A stretch of DNA of 64,000 nucleotides, from positions 248,001 to 312,000 of the forward strand of contig NZ_RDSM01000002.1 of NCBI RefSeq assembly GCF_004115155.1, read 5' to 3'. The notes under the pieces were generated by a model, which made no database searches, was not told the DNA's origin, and worked only from the letters and a program-made list of their open reading frames with translations. Shown here piece by piece: positions 9,702 through 18,806 of this stretch. The position numbers and the translations under genes were made by a program. Numbering within the stretch: the stretch's first letter is position 1; each line of letters starts with the position of its first letter. This stretch comes from Granulicella sibirica (lineage in GTDB: Bacteria > Acidobacteriota > Terriglobia > Terriglobales > Acidobacteriaceae).

Positions 9702-10226
9702 ATGATGGACGGAAACAATCTGGATGAGTTGCGGGAGCTGATCGAGTTCCTGAAGGCGAATGAGATCGCCGAGTTTGATATGGAGCGGGCGGACCTGAAG
9801 GTTCGGATCAAGTTTGCGGGAGAGGCCCCTGCGGCACCCGCGGTTTCGGCTTTGGATATGGCGCAGTTGAGCCGGCTAATGGCTTCGGCAGGGGCTGCGG
9901 CTCCGGTGGCTGGTGCTGCTCCGGTTGCGGCTGCGGTTGCTCCGGCTCCAGCGGTGGAGGCTCCTGCTGCTTCGGTCGAGGAGAAGGTGCACGAGGTGAA
10001 GTCGCCGATCGTCGGGACGTTCTATGATTCGCCCTCGCCGGGTGCTCCTGCCTTTGTGAAGGTCGGGGACATCGTGGAAGTGGGGCAGGTGCTGTGCATC
10101 GTGGAAGCGATGAAGCTGATGAACGAGATTGAGTCGGATGTCGCGGGCGAAGTGGTGAAGAGGATCGCCTCGAGCGGACAGCCGGTGGAGTATGGGCAGG
10201 CTTTGTTTGCGATCAAGGCCAGCTAA
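9702..10226 (+). CDS. accB: Biotin carboxyl carrier protein of acetyl-CoA carboxylase
   Basis: Carries biotin between the carboxylase and transferase parts of acetyl-CoA carboxylase, the first committed step of fatty-acid synthesis. The 174 residues have an N-terminal helix domain (NNLDELRELIEFLKANEIAEFDME), an Ala/Pro/Val-rich linker (about 45-95), and a C-terminal biotinyl domain with SPIVGTFYDSPSPGAPAFVKVGD and the biotinylated lysine in EAMKLMNEI. GGGAGAG lies just upstream of the first ATG; the second ATG at 9705 is an alternative. It is followed by accC after a 95-base gap that holds a family-1 repeat. Confidence 0.97.
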   Translation: MMDGNNLDELRELIEFLKANEIAEFDMERADLKVRIKFAGEAPAAPAVSALDMAQLSRLMASAGAAAPVAGAAPVAAAVAPAPAVEAPAASVEEKVHEVKSPIVGTFYDSPSPGAPAFVKVGDIVEVGQVLCIVEAMKLMNEIESDVAGEVVKRIASSGQPVEYGQALFAIKAS

Positions 10227-10234
10227 GAGCAAAT

Positions 10235-10261
10235 GCAGATTCCCTTCGGGAATGACAACCA
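10235..10261 (+). repeat. Interspersed repeat, family 1, copy C
   Basis: Identical to copy A over the 27-base core, starting 9 bases after the accB stop, between accB and accC. It is flanked by A-rich sequence with GCAAA and AAAGCAA. Confidence 0.85.
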
Positions 10262-10321
10262 GAAAAACAAAAGCAATGGCGGGCGCGTTGCGGGAACGGT
10301 ACTTAGAAGGCTTCGGTAGGC

Positions 10322-11677
10322 ATGTTTCGTAAGGTATTGATTGCAAATCGCGGGGAGATTGCGCTGCGGGTGATCTCGGCTTGTAAAGAGATGGGGATCC
10401 GCACCGTTGCTGTGTATAGCGAGGCGGATCGGAATTCGCTGCACGTGCGGTTTGCGGATGAGGCGATCTGCATCGGGCCGAACCGGAGTGCGGATAGCTA
10501 TCTGAATGTTCCAGCGGTGATTTCGGCGGCGGAGATCACGGATGTGGATGCGATTCATCCGGGGTATGGGCTGCTGAGTGAAAATGCGAACTTTGCCGAA
10601 GTTTGCCGGGCTTCGAATATCAAGTTCATCGGGCCTCCTCCGGAAGTCACTCGGATGATGGGTGAGAAGTCGACCGCGCGGCAGACGATGAAGAAGGCCA
10701 AGGTGCCGATTCTGCCGGGATCGGACGGCGTGATCGCGGACGAGAACGAGGCGCTGGAGTGGGCGAAGTCGGTTGGGTATCCGGTGATCCTGAAGGCGGT
10801 TGCGGGTGGCGGCGGACGCGGGATGCGGATCTGCCGGAGCGCGGCGGAACTGCCTTCGATGTACCAGCAGGCGACGACCGAGGCTGCGAACGCGTTCGGC
10901 AACGGCGATATGTACATGGAGAAGTTCATCGAGAAGCCGCGGCATATTGAGTTCCAGGTGCTGGCCGATGAGCACGGCAACGTGATGTCTCTGGGCGAAC
11001 GGGAGTGCTCGATCCAGAGGCGGCACCAGAAGCTGATTGAAGAGGCTCCGAGCCTCGCGATTACGCCGAAAGTTCGCGAAGAGCTGGGCAAGGTCATCAA
11101 GAAGTCGCTCGAGAATATCGGCTATTGGAATGCGGGCACGATCGAGTTTCTGATGGATGAGGACGGCAAGATCTACTTCATCGAGATGAACACCCGTATC
11201 CAGGTAGAGCACTGCGTTACGGAGATGGTGACCGGGATCGACCTGGTGAAGGCGCAGTTGCGCATTGCGGCGGGGGAGAAGCTTTCGTCGATCATCACGT
11301 CGCCGGTGGAGATTCGTGGGCATGCGATCGAGTGCCGCATCAATGCCGAGCATCCGGAGAAGTTCACGCCGTCCGCCGGGCGGATCACGGCTTATAACGT
11401 TCCGGGCGGAAACGGCGTTCGCGTGGATACGGCGCAGTATGCGGAGGGCGTGGTGCCCCCTTACTACGACTCGCTGATCGCGAAGCTGATCTGCCATGGC
11501 AAGGATCGCGAGGAGGCCATGAACAAGATGCAGCGGGCGCTCTCGCAGTTTGTGGTGGAGGGGATTCACACGACGATTCCGCTGCACCAGAAGATCTTCC
11601 AGGATGCGGAGTTCCGATCGGGCAAGATCGATACGAAGTTCATGGAGCGTTTTTTCGAACGACAGAAGCAGAGCTAG
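10322..11677 (+). CDS. accC: Acetyl-CoA carboxylase, biotin carboxylase subunit
   Basis: ATP-dependent carboxylation of the biotin carried by AccB. At 451 residues it is the usual size. Domains are an N-terminal pre-ATP-grasp part ([26 protein letters not shown]), a central ATP-grasp with the glycine loop [30 protein letters not shown], the [19 protein letters not shown] signature and [24 protein letters not shown], and a C-terminal domain with [11 protein letters not shown]. All residues of the ATP and bicarbonate sites that I checked are present. Cotranscription with accB and thiE is likely. Confidence 0.97.
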   Translation: MFRKVLIANRGEIALRVISACKEMGIRTVAVYSEADRNSLHVRFADEAICIGPNRSADSYLNVPAVISAAEITDVDAIHPGYGLLSENANFAEVCRASNIKFIGPPPEVTRMMGEKSTARQTMKKAKVPILPGSDGVIADENEALEWAKSVGYPVILKAVAGGGGRGMRICRSAAELPSMYQQATTEAANAFGNGDMYMEKFIEKPRHIEFQVLADEHGNVMSLGERECSIQRRHQKLIEEAPSLAITPKVREELGKVIKKSLENIGYWNAGTIEFLMDEDGKIYFIEMNTRIQVEHCVTEMVTGIDLVKAQLRIAAGEKLSSIITSPVEIRGHAIECRINAEHPEKFTPSAGRITAYNVPGGNGVRVDTAQYAEGVVPPYYDSLIAKLICHGKDREEAMNKMQRALSQFVVEGIHTTIPLHQKIFQDAEFRSGKIDTKFMERFFERQKQS

Positions 11678-11695
11678 GCGGAGCACTCCCACACG

Positions 11696-12340
11696 GTGAA
11701 GTTGATGACGAACTGCTTTGGTGGACGGCTGTACCCGATTCTCGATGTGGGTCTGCTTGCCTCTTTGGGTGTCCGGGTGGAATCGTTCGCGTGGGAGATG
11801 CGAGAAGCGGGGGTCGGCTTTCTGCAGTATCGAGATAAGGTCTCGATGCCGGAGAGTGTGCTGCGGAATACCGCGCTTGTCCGCAAGGTTCTGGGCGGGA
11901 ACGGCTGCCGCTTGATCTGCAATGATCGCGCAGACTTGGCGGTGCTTGCGGAGTGGGACGGGGTGCACGTCGGGCAGGGGGATCTGCGGCCGGAGGATGC
12001 ACGTCGGGTGGTGGGGAATCGCCGTCTCGTTGGTGTTTCGACGCACACTCCTGAAGACGTTGCGGCAGCGGAGCTGAGCTGCGCGGACTACGTTGCCATC
12101 GGGCCTGTGTTCTCAACGAGAACGAAGGCCGATGCTGCTCCTGTAGTCGGGCTTGAGGGTGTGCGGATGGCGCGGGCGCTGACGGCGAAGCCGCTGGTGG
12201 CCATCGGCGGCATTACGCGTGAGAACGCGCGAAGCGTCATCGATGCGGGAGCGGACTGCGTGGCAGTGATTTCTGGTCTGCTGGCGAAGGGCGAGAGCCC
12301 GTCGCGGGTGGCGAGAGACTTTCTCGCGCTTCTGCGGTAG
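11696..12340 (+). CDS. thiE: Thiamine-phosphate synthase
   Basis: Couples the hydroxymethylpyrimidine pyrophosphate and thiazole phosphate moieties to thiamine phosphate. The TIM-barrel protein of 214 residues shows the ordered family motifs: FLQYRDK (usual QLREK), ICNDRADLA, GVHVGQGDL, VGVSTHTPED, YVAIGPVFSTRTK with the flexible phosphate loop, LVAIGGIT and VAVISGL. The frame opens with GTG 11696, preceded by GCGGAG; an ATG lies 9 bases further on. It begins 18 bases after accC, so it is probably read through from the acc operon. No thiamine riboswitch and no other thi gene is visible nearby. Confidence 0.93.
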   Translation: MKLMTNCFGGRLYPILDVGLLASLGVRVESFAWEMREAGVGFLQYRDKVSMPESVLRNTALVRKVLGGNGCRLICNDRADLAVLAEWDGVHVGQGDLRPEDARRVVGNRRLVGVSTHTPEDVAAAELSCADYVAIGPVFSTRTKADAAPVVGLEGVRMARALTAKPLVAIGGITRENARSVIDAGADCVAVISGLLAKGESPSRVARDFLALLR

Positions 12341-12352
12341 AACTGTTGATAC

Positions 12353-13912
12353 GTGAATAGACAAAGAATCGAAGAGACGAGCCCGGTATCCGAGGCGGCG
12401 TCGCCGCAGTTCGTGCAGGGGATGGGCCTGTTCTCGGCGACGGCGATCGTGATGGGTTCGATGATCGGGTCGGGGATCTTTATTGTCTCGGCGGATATGT
12501 CACGCGCGCTGGGGTCTCCTGCGCTTCTGATCCTGGCGTGGCTGGTGACGGCGGCGATGACGATCATTGGCGCCTTGAGCTACGGGGAGCTTGCGGCGAT
12601 GATGCCGAAGGCGGGCGGACAGTATGTCTACCTGCGCGAGGCGCTCGGGCCGCTGTGGGGATTCCTTTATGGGTGGACTCTGTTTCTTGTCATTCAGACG
12701 GGGACGATTGCTGCGGTCGGTGTAGCGTTTGGGAAGTTTCTCGGGGTGTTCTTCCCGTCGGTGAGCGCGTCGCACTGGATCTGGCATATCGGACGTGTGC
12801 CTGCCGTGCCGGTCGGGCCAATGGTCCTAGGGAACATGGAGATCGGGCTGAACACGGCGAACCTGGCCGCGATCATCGTAATCGTCGCACTGACGCTGGT
12901 GAATACCTTCGGCGTGCGGATGGGGTCGGCAGTGCAGAACGTGTTCACGTCGGCCAAGGTGCTCGCGCTGGGGGCAGTGGTGCTGGTTGGTCTGTTCGCC
13001 AGCAACGCTGCTGCGATCGCGGCGAACTTCGGGGCGGGGTGGAAGAACTTCTGGGCGGGAGCCGGATGGGGAACACTGCATTCCGTGCAGGTTGGAGTTG
13101 GCGGGCCTACGGCGTACGTGGGACTGTTGACCGTTGTTGCGGTCGTGCAGGTGGGATCGCTGTTTTCGTCCGATGCCTGGAATAACGTGACGTTTACGGC
13201 GGGGGAGATCCGGAACCCGAAGAGGAATTTGCCGCTGAGCCTGGCGATCGGTACAGGCGTGGTTCTTCTGCTGTATGTGCTTTGCAACTTCGTCTACCTG
13301 AGCGTGCTTCCGATGGCCGGAAGCGAAGGTGCGGCGACGGTGGTGGGGCGGGGAATTCAGTTTGCTTCCGAGGATCGAGTGGCGACGGCGGTGATGTCGC
13401 AGGCGTTCGCGGGGTATGGCGCGAAGCTGATGGCGGGGGCGATCCTGGTGTCGACCTTCGGGTGCGTGAACGGGATGCTGCTGGCCGGGGCGCGGGTGTA
13501 CTACGCGATGAGCCAGGATGGCTTGTTCTTCAAAGCGGTGGGCAGGCTGAGTGAGAAGTCGAAGACGCCGGTGAACTCGCTTTGGGTGCAGTGTGTGTGG
13601 ACGTGCCTTCTTTGCCTGAGCGGAAGCTACGGGCAGTTGCTTGACTACGTGATCTTCGCGGTGCTGATCTTCTACGTGCTGACGATCGCAGGTTTGTTCG
13701 TGCTGCGCAGGACGCGGCCCGATGCGGTGAGGCCTTATAAGGCGATCGGGTACCCTGTGCTGCCGGCCCTGTATATCGTGATGGCTTTGTGGATCTGTGG
13801 GGTACTATTGCGGTACAAACCGCAGTACACGTGGCCGGGATTGATTCTCGTTCTGCTCGGGGTACCGGTGTATCTGCTTTGGTCGAAGGCTGAGCGGGTC
13901 GCTGTTGCCTGA
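12353..13912 (+). CDS. APC-family amino-acid permease
   Basis: Inner-membrane amino-acid transporter or exchanger of the APC superfamily, 519 residues with about 12 membrane helices. Helix 1 holds the unwound substrate-binding motif GSMIGSGIFIVSADMSRALG, and helix 3 has PKAGGQYVYLREALGPLWGFLYGW, typical of the LAT/SteT-like branch. Loops 6-7 contain WNNVTFTAGEIRNPKRNLPLSLAIG. The start at GTG 12353 lacks a strong ribosome site; it lies 13 bases after thiE, so coupling is possible. A second, distinct permease follows. Substrate not deducible. Confidence 0.9.
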   Translation: MNRQRIEETSPVSEAASPQFVQGMGLFSATAIVMGSMIGSGIFIVSADMSRALGSPALLILAWLVTAAMTIIGALSYGELAAMMPKAGGQYVYLREALGPLWGFLYGWTLFLVIQTGTIAAVGVAFGKFLGVFFPSVSASHWIWHIGRVPAVPVGPMVLGNMEIGLNTANLAAIIVIVALTLVNTFGVRMGSAVQNVFTSAKVLALGAVVLVGLFASNAAAIAANFGAGWKNFWAGAGWGTLHSVQVGVGGPTAYVGLLTVVAVVQVGSLFSSDAWNNVTFTAGEIRNPKRNLPLSLAIGTGVVLLLYVLCNFVYLSVLPMAGSEGAATVVGRGIQFASEDRVATAVMSQAFAGYGAKLMAGAILVSTFGCVNGMLLAGARVYYAMSQDGLFFKAVGRLSEKSKTPVNSLWVQCVWTCLLCLSGSYGQLLDYVIFAVLIFYVLTIAGLFVLRRTRPDAVRPYKAIGYPVLPALYIVMALWICGVLLRYKPQYTWPGLILVLLGVPVYLLWSKAERVAVA

Positions 13913-13928
13913 TCGGGCGTAGCTAAGA

Positions 13929-13970
13929 GCAAGCGCAGGTCATTCGACTGCGCCGCGCTCAGGATGACAA
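13929..13970 (+). repeat. Interspersed repeat, family 2, copy 3
   Basis: GCAAGCGCAGGTCATTCGAC, then a CGCCGCGCTC core and CTCAGGATGACAA. Starts 17 bases after the permease stop codon, in the same orientation as the other two family-2 copies. Confidence 0.75.
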
Positions 13971-14016
13971 GGTGTTTGTTGATAGCGGTTTGGGTCTAGA
14001 GGAGAACTGGCAACGC

Positions 14017-15615
14017 ATGGGAAATATTTTTGCGAGGAAGTCGATGGAAAGCCTCATGTCGGAGGCGAACGAGCATGGCGAGCAGACGCTGGAGCGATCG
14101 CTCGGACCGTTTGCTCTGACGGCTCTTGGCATCGGGGCCGTGATCGGGGCGGGAATCTTTGTGCTCTCCGGTTTGGGAGCAAAGACGGCGGGGCCAGCCT
14201 TGATGCTGGCCTTTGTGCTGTCTGGGCTTGGCTGCGCGTTCGCGGGTCTCTGCTATGCGGAGTTCGCCGCGATGATCCCGCTCGCCGGTTCGGCTTACAC
14301 CTATGCTTATGCGACCCTCGGTGAGTTGTTCGCATGGATTATCGGCTGGGATCTCACGCTCGAGTATGCGATGGGCGCGAGCACGGTGAGTTCGGGCTGG
14401 TCGAATACCTTTGTCGAGTTCCTGGCGATCTTTCATCTCAAGTTTCCACTGTGGCTTGCCTACGACCATTGGACAGGTTTGAAGAAGGCGTTCGATGCGG
14501 TGGGACGCGCGGCGGTCCATGCCTCCAACCCTGACCTGCTGCCGGGGACGAAGGCGTTCAGCGATGCGCTGGCTGCCGTGCTCGCACATCCTTCGGCGCA
14601 GATGGTGGCGAACGCGCATGCTCTGCTGAATGCGCCCACGATCGGGGGGGTTGAGATCGGTTTCAACCTTCCGGCGTTCTTCATCGCGCTTGTGATCACG
14701 ACGGTGCTTGTGATCGGGATCAAGGAGTCGGCCAACTTCAATGCGGGTATCGTCGTGCTGAAGGTGGCGGTGGTGCTCTTCGTTCTCGGTCTCGGGTCGC
14801 ACTACGTGAACAAGGCGAACTGGGGTTCGGACTGGCACACGTTCGCGCCGTTTGGCATGGGTGGAATCGGCCTCGCGGCGGGGTTGGTGTTCTTCTCGTA
14901 TATCGGATTCGACGCGGTGTCGACGACGGCGCAGGAAGCGAAGAACCCGCAGCGGGACATGCCCATCGGGATGATCCTTTCGCTTGCCATCTGCACGCTT
15001 CTTTACATCGGCGTGGCCGCGGTTCTGACAGGGATGGTGTACTGGCCCGACGTGAACATCGAGGCTCCGCTGGTGCGGGCGTTCCTTGATCGCAACCTGA
15101 ACTCGGCGGCGAACGTGATCACGATCGGCTCGCTCGCCGGACTGACGAGCGTGATGCTTGTGATGCTGCTTGGACAGAGCCGCGTGCTCTACTCAATGGC
15201 CAAGGACGGGCTTCTGCCGACGGGCTTCTTCGGCGCAATTCATCCGAGGTTCCGGACGCCGTGGAAGGGAACGATCCTCGCTGGAATTCTCGCGGCGATT
15301 GTGGGGTCGGTAACTCCGATCGACGACATCGGCAAGATGGTGAACATCGGAACGCTATTTGCCTTCGTGATCGTATGTATCTCGATCATGGTGCTGCGGC
15401 ATAAAGATCCGGATCGCCCGCGGCCGTTCCGTACGCCGTTCATGCCGGTTGTGCCGATCCTTGGCATCCTGTTCAACGGCTACATGATGGTCGAGCTTGG
15501 CGCGGCAAACTGGATACGGCTGATCGTGTGGCTGATCATCGGCTTGTTCGTTTACTACTTCTATAGCCGTAAGCACAGCAAGGTGCAGCGTGCGCTGAAC
15601 GGGCCCGGCGCCTAA
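14017..15615 (+). CDS. Amino-acid permease, cationic amino-acid transporter (CAT)-like
   Basis: APC-superfamily transporter of 532 residues. GAVIGAGIFVLSGLGAKTAGPA in helix 1, CYAEFAAMIPLAGSAYTYAY in helix 3, and GWDLTLEYAMGASTVSSGWS are signatures of the CAT/YfnA branch. FFSYIGFDAVSTTAQEAKNPQRDMP marks helices 6-7. A long hydrophilic segment between helices 4 and 5 (about 150-215) is an addition seen in some bacterial members. AGGAGA lies 11 bases upstream of the ATG; the frame extends further back without support. A strong terminator follows. Confidence 0.92.
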   Translation: MGNIFARKSMESLMSEANEHGEQTLERSLGPFALTALGIGAVIGAGIFVLSGLGAKTAGPALMLAFVLSGLGCAFAGLCYAEFAAMIPLAGSAYTYAYATLGELFAWIIGWDLTLEYAMGASTVSSGWSNTFVEFLAIFHLKFPLWLAYDHWTGLKKAFDAVGRAAVHASNPDLLPGTKAFSDALAAVLAHPSAQMVANAHALLNAPTIGGVEIGFNLPAFFIALVITTVLVIGIKESANFNAGIVVLKVAVVLFVLGLGSHYVNKANWGSDWHTFAPFGMGGIGLAAGLVFFSYIGFDAVSTTAQEAKNPQRDMPIGMILSLAICTLLYIGVAAVLTGMVYWPDVNIEAPLVRAFLDRNLNSAANVITIGSLAGLTSVMLVMLLGQSRVLYSMAKDGLLPTGFFGAIHPRFRTPWKGTILAGILAAIVGSVTPIDDIGKMVNIGTLFAFVIVCISIMVLRHKDPDRPRPFRTPFMPVVPILGILFNGYMMVELGAANWIRLIVWLIIGLFVYYFYSRKHSKVQRALNGPGA

Positions 15616-15638
15616 GCTTTACGCGACCGGAAGATTGC

Positions 15639-15690
15639 AACATGGCCAAGCCGCTTTCTTCAACAAGCGACTTGGCCATGTTTCGTTTCA
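15639..15690. terminator. Bidirectional terminator between permease and mug
   Basis: AACATGGCCAAG (15639-15650) pairs with CTTGGCCATGTT (15671-15682). After one mismatch, CGCTT (15652-15656) pairs with AAGCG (15665-15669). TTTCGTTT follows on the + strand. It separates two convergent genes and can serve both. Confidence 0.9.
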
Positions 15691-15752
15691 GGGGTAGAGA
15701 GTTGCGGGTTTGATCTCCGATGAGCCCTCGTCCGCATGCTGCAAGAGCTCGG

Positions 15753-16370
15753 CTAACTCTCCACGCAATTGCTTCGCCGTCTCCAGGTACTCCTTGGAAT
15801 TGAACCTGCTTCTTGAGAGGCCTTCCGAAGCTCTCGGTAGGCGGACACCAGGGCATCGAGCGTGAAGGCCCGGTTCAACCCACTCGGGTTCGGCAAGACC
15901 CAGACTTCGGCACCGCCAAGTGTGAGCTCCTGGCGACCCCAACGGACGGATCTCGTGTTGAAGAGAGCTGCGAATGCGGGTTTCCCGAGAAAGGCAAGAA
16001 AGCGCGGACGACAGCGCCGCACCTTTTCTTCCAGCGTCTCAGCCGCTGCGCGATACTCGTGGAGTGCAAGCTCGCTTGCCTTGACGGTTGGTCTTTCAAC
16101 GGCTGTCGTTAACCCACATCCATAGAGAAGGATGGTGTGGTCGTCTTCGGGTTGAATGCGGTGCGGCGTAAATTCCGCGAGATGAAGCGCTCGCCAGAAC
16201 CTGTTGTTGCGATTGGAGAAGTGATGTCCTGATCGCGCAGCACTCAAGGCCGGGTTTATTCCGCAAAACAAAATATCGAGATCCTCGGCGAGCAAATCCA
16301 GCAATCGCTCCGGTGATCCTTTCTCGCCCTGTGCCTCGCTCCCATCCATCACAACACCCAACCTCGCCAT
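15753..16370 (-). CDS. mug: G/U mismatch-specific DNA glycosylase
   Basis: Base-excision repair enzyme of the MUG/TDG group of the uracil-DNA glycosylase superfamily; removes uracil or ethenocytosine opposite guanine. Key motifs in the 205 residues are FCGINPALSAARSGHHFSNRNNRFW (catalytic asparagine in GINP, about residue 39) and LPNPSGLNRA (the intercalation loop). YGCGLTTAVERPTVKASEL, FLGKPAFAALF and RWGRQ are also typical. About 35 residues longer than E. coli Mug, mostly at the two ends. The start at 16370 is favoured by GAAGAGAG just upstream; an ATG 21 bases downstream is the alternative. Confidence 0.9.
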   Translation of the reverse strand: MARLGVVMDGSEAQGEKGSPERLLDLLAEDLDILFCGINPALSAARSGHHFSNRNNRFWRALHLAEFTPHRIQPEDDHTILLYGCGLTTAVERPTVKASELALHEYRAAAETLEEKVRRCRPRFLAFLGKPAFAALFNTRSVRWGRQELTLGGAEVWVLPNPSGLNRAFTLDALVSAYRELRKASQEAGSIPRSTWRRRSNCVES

Positions 16371-16608
16371 GGCTCTCTTCACAGTATCCCGTCCGCTCCA
16401 ACGACTGCAAAATCGCAAGTTGTCTTTGCATTCCGATCGACACCTGACCGGGGCGTAAACCATCGCCACGGAACCCGGGGCGGTCTGCTCAGAAATCAGA
16501 TCAAGACACTCCGGACAGGATCGATGCAATTCGCCATCATGCCTAGAGAGGATTTCGGCCGCACCATCGTCGTCTCAGCACTGCTCATGACGTGGATTGG
16601 ACACCCTT

Positions 16609-16636
16609 GTAACTATTCGGGCCGTTGCCTCTCTAA
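16609..16636 (+). promoter_or_regulatory. Candidate ECF (sigma-E-like) promoter upstream of doxX
   Basis: GTAACT (16609-16614) and TCTAA (16632-16636) resemble the GGAACTT and TCTAA elements read by sigma-E-type factors, 17 bases apart, and lie 80 bases before a gene set that includes such a factor. CGTTGCC (16623-16629) and GGCAACG (16657-16663) form an inverted pair across the likely start site. The rest of the 345-base gap 16371-16715 shows nothing recognisable. Confidence 0.4.
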
Positions 16637-16715
16637 CGCGTTGAATAGCCTTAACGGGCAACGACCTCTGGTCCAGCACAGGCCACTCCGACCCTTAAGG
16701 CCCCGAGAGATAAGA

Positions 16716-17183
16716 ATGAAACGTTTGATCGCAATGTACGCTGAACTATCAGGAATGCTGTCTCGTCTCCAATCGCCGTTCCTTCTCGCGGTCCGGCTGT
16801 ATTGGGGTTGGCAATTTGCCCAGACGGGCTGGGGCAAGATGCACGATATCGCGAAGATTACTGCGTTCTTTACGACTCTGAACATTCCATTCCCGGCATT
16901 CAATGCCCATTTCGTCGCGGGCCTCGAATTCTTCGGCGGAATCCTTCTGATCCTGGGTCTGGGTGCCAGGCTCGTCAGCCTTCTTCTGGCTGCTAACATG
17001 TTTGTGGCTTACTGGACCGCCGATCGCGAGGCATTGGGCTATTTCTTTTCCGATCCGGGCAAGTTCTATGTAGCCGATCCCTTCACCTTCCTGTTTGTGT
17101 CTCTGATCGTTCTGATTTTCGGCGCGGGCTTTCTTTCCCTCGACCACCTCATCGCGAAACGTCTGAAGGAGCAGGCCCGCTAG
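16716..17183 (+). CDS. DoxX-family membrane protein
   Basis: A 155-residue inner-membrane protein with four predicted helices. The DoxX signature is clear: SPFLLAVRLYWGWQFAQTGWGKM, then FVAGLEFFGGILLILGLGARLVSLLLAANM and a C-terminal helix (FTFLFVSLIVLIFGAGFLSLDHL). DoxX proteins have been linked to thiol and oxidative-stress responses and to superoxide-detoxifying membrane complexes. GAGAGATAAG before the ATG at 16716 supports this start over a longer frame. The sigma factor gene starts 2 bases after its stop, so the two are translationally linked, and the pair fits a redox-stress operon. Confidence 0.9.
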   Translation: MKRLIAMYAELSGMLSRLQSPFLLAVRLYWGWQFAQTGWGKMHDIAKITAFFTTLNIPFPAFNAHFVAGLEFFGGILLILGLGARLVSLLLAANMFVAYWTADREALGYFFSDPGKFYVADPFTFLFVSLIVLIFGAGFLSLDHLIAKRLKEQAR

Positions 17184-17185
17184 CT

Positions 17186-17809
17186 ATGGACGCAGAACTC
17201 TCAGTCCGGGATGAAGCGCGGATGATCGCCTCTATACTTGCTGGTGAGAGGGAACAGTACCACGAGTTAGTCCGCCCGTATGAGCGCAGCGTCTACAAGA
17301 TGGCACTTTCATTCATGAAAAATGAAGCTGATGCCGAAGATGTTGCGCAGGAAGCCTTTCTGAAGGCCTTTAGAAAGCTTGCGGACTTTCGGGGACAGGC
17401 GAAGTTCAGCACGTGGCTCATCACCATTACCTTGAACGAGGCGCGAGGCCGTTTGCGGCGGCAGGCGATAGCGCGGACGGAGTCGCTTGACGAATCCCCG
17501 GAGGAGGGCGGTCACATTTCGCCAGCGCTGCTCAGGGACTGGCGCGAGGTCCCCTCAGCGGCGCTCGAGAGGCAGGAAATCCGCCAAATGCTTCAGGACG
17601 CAATTGCCAATTTGTCACCGTTATATCGAGAAGTTTTCCTTCTGCGGGACGTAGAAGAGTTCTCTATTGAGGAAACGGCCACAGCACTCGCACTCACAGC
17701 CGGCACGGTTAAGGTTCGGTTGCATCGCGCCCGAATGATGATGCAGAAGGAGCTTGCGCCGAAACTCAAGAACGCCGGGCCCCGGAGGAGGTGGTTTCAA
17801 TGGTCATAG
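17186..17809 (+). CDS. ECF RNA polymerase sigma factor (SigR/RpoE-like)
   Basis: Alternative sigma factor of 207 residues with only regions 2 and 4. Region 2 spans about 25-95 (YHELVRPYERSVYKMALSFMKNEADAEDVAQEAFLKAFRKLADFRG, then FSTWLITITLNEARGRLRR). Region 4 spans about 140-190 (LSPLYREVFLLRDVEEFSIEETATALALTAGTVKVRLHRARMMMQKEL). An acidic linker lies between them. AAGGAG sits 14 bases before the ATG, inside the end of doxX. The next gene, overlapping by 10 bases, encodes a zinc-type anti-sigma, the usual partner arrangement. The candidate promoter ahead of doxX suggests autoregulation. Confidence 0.95.
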   Translation: MDAELSVRDEARMIASILAGEREQYHELVRPYERSVYKMALSFMKNEADAEDVAQEAFLKAFRKLADFRGQAKFSTWLITITLNEARGRLRRQAIARTESLDESPEEGGHISPALLRDWREVPSAALERQEIRQMLQDAIANLSPLYREVFLLRDVEEFSIEETATALALTAGTVKVRLHRARMMMQKELAPKLKNAGPRRRWFQWS

Positions 17810-18066
17810 AATGCAAGCACGTTTGGGACTACATCTCCGACTATCTTGATGACTCGTTATCCCCCGAGACGAGGGAAATGGTTCAACGGCACTTGGAACA
17901 CTGCGAGATTTGCTCTGCAATCCTCGATTCGAGCCGCAATATCATGGTGCTCATCGCGGACGACCAGGTGTTTGAGTTACCGCTCGGCTTCAGCGAGCGT
18001 CTGCACGCGAGGCTATCCGAAGAGATTGAGAGTAAGCCAGAAAACATCGTCAAGGATTCTGGCTAG
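17800..18066 (+). CDS. Soluble zinc-binding anti-sigma factor (ZAS / RsrA-like)
   Basis: An 88-residue cytosolic protein with the ZAS zinc motif H-x3-C-x2-C (H31, C35, C38 in RHLEHCEIC) and further candidate ligands C5 and H7. There is no membrane helix, which separates it from the RseA type and places it with soluble, thiol-sensing anti-sigmas. In that group oxidation of the cysteines releases the sigma factor. GGAGGAGG lies 9 bases before the ATG at 17800, within the sigma gene, so translation is coupled. The 3' end overlaps by 4 bases with the convergent gene downstream. Confidence 0.88.
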   Translation: MVIECKHVWDYISDYLDDSLSPETREMVQRHLEHCEICSAILDSSRNIMVLIADDQVFELPLGFSERLHARLSEEIESKPENIVKDSG

Positions 18067-18518
18067 ATGGAGCCGTGCAGGTAGATGTGTATTCCCCATT
18101 CCGCCACCAGCAAGCCCAGTGTGAGGATGGCAAGAGCAATCTGGATCCGTTCGGCGCATATCGTCTCCGCAGGAACTTTTCCCATCCGCCATTGAGACGA
18201 ACCTCGGGCACGCAACGACCGTACACGCCAAATTGCGTACAGGTTCACGGCAGACCCGCAAACAGCAACGATCTCCATGGGGATTCGAATGGCCTCGCCG
18301 TGGATCGAGGCTAGGAAGCGCATACTAGTCGTCGCAGCAGCCAATGAGCCAACTCCAATCAGCAGGCGGAGGCCGCTGATCGCCATGAAGGCTGCGCATG
18401 CACTCTGGAGCAAGATGAAAAACAAGCTCGTGAGCCCAATAATCCAGGACCGGCTCTTCGCATCGTTCAGTGGTCGAGTATCGGCTGGCGCGTTCTGTTC
18501 GAGCAAGGTGTTCTCCAT
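18063..18518 (-). CDS. Hypothetical four-helix membrane protein
   Basis: 151 residues starting MENTLLEQNAP. Four hydrophobic segments are visible: SWIIGLTSLFFILLQSACAAFMAI, LLIGVGSLAAATTSM, IPMEIVAVCGSAVNLYAIW and IQIALAILTLGLLVAEWGIHIYL. No family recognised. AAGGAGG lies 11 bases upstream of this ATG; a TTG two codons earlier would be 5 bases from the same site and is an alternative start. It converges on the anti-sigma gene with a 4-base overlap, so no terminator fits between them. Confidence 0.7.
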   Translation of the reverse strand: MENTLLEQNAPADTRPLNDAKSRSWIIGLTSLFFILLQSACAAFMAISGLRLLIGVGSLAAATTSMRFLASIHGEAIRIPMEIVAVCGSAVNLYAIWRVRSLRARGSSQWRMGKVPAETICAERIQIALAILTLGLLVAEWGIHIYLHGSI

Positions 18519-18684
18519 GAGCAATGCTACCTCCTTTTGAACCCGCACTGGATCCCGATCCGCGCTGTCATAGGAGCCTGCTCAAGCTCTTTACGTCGTA
18601 GAGAATCACTCTTTCCAAGCAAGTTCGCGCGGTTGCCGTGCACGGAAGTATGATGACCTCCGCAAGGCAACTTAATGTCTTCCA

Positions 18685-18742
18685 AATCTGGAGTAAGCGG
18701 GCATATGCGTACCAGCTCCGCTAGGGGATTGATCTCCAGATT
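18685..18742 (+). promoter_or_regulatory. Inverted repeat upstream of the redoxin gene
   Basis: AATCTGGAG (18685-18693) and CTCCAGATT (18734-18742) are a perfect 9-bp inverted pair 40 bases apart, ending 64 bases before the redoxin ATG. It could be a looped operator or a leader structure. Nothing else is evident in the 288-base gap 18519-18806. Confidence 0.35.
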
Positions 18743-18806
18743 CAACAGAGTTATCTGCCCACGAAGCAGTCGTGATCCGCAACCGATTGAAGGAGATCTC
18801 AAGAAC

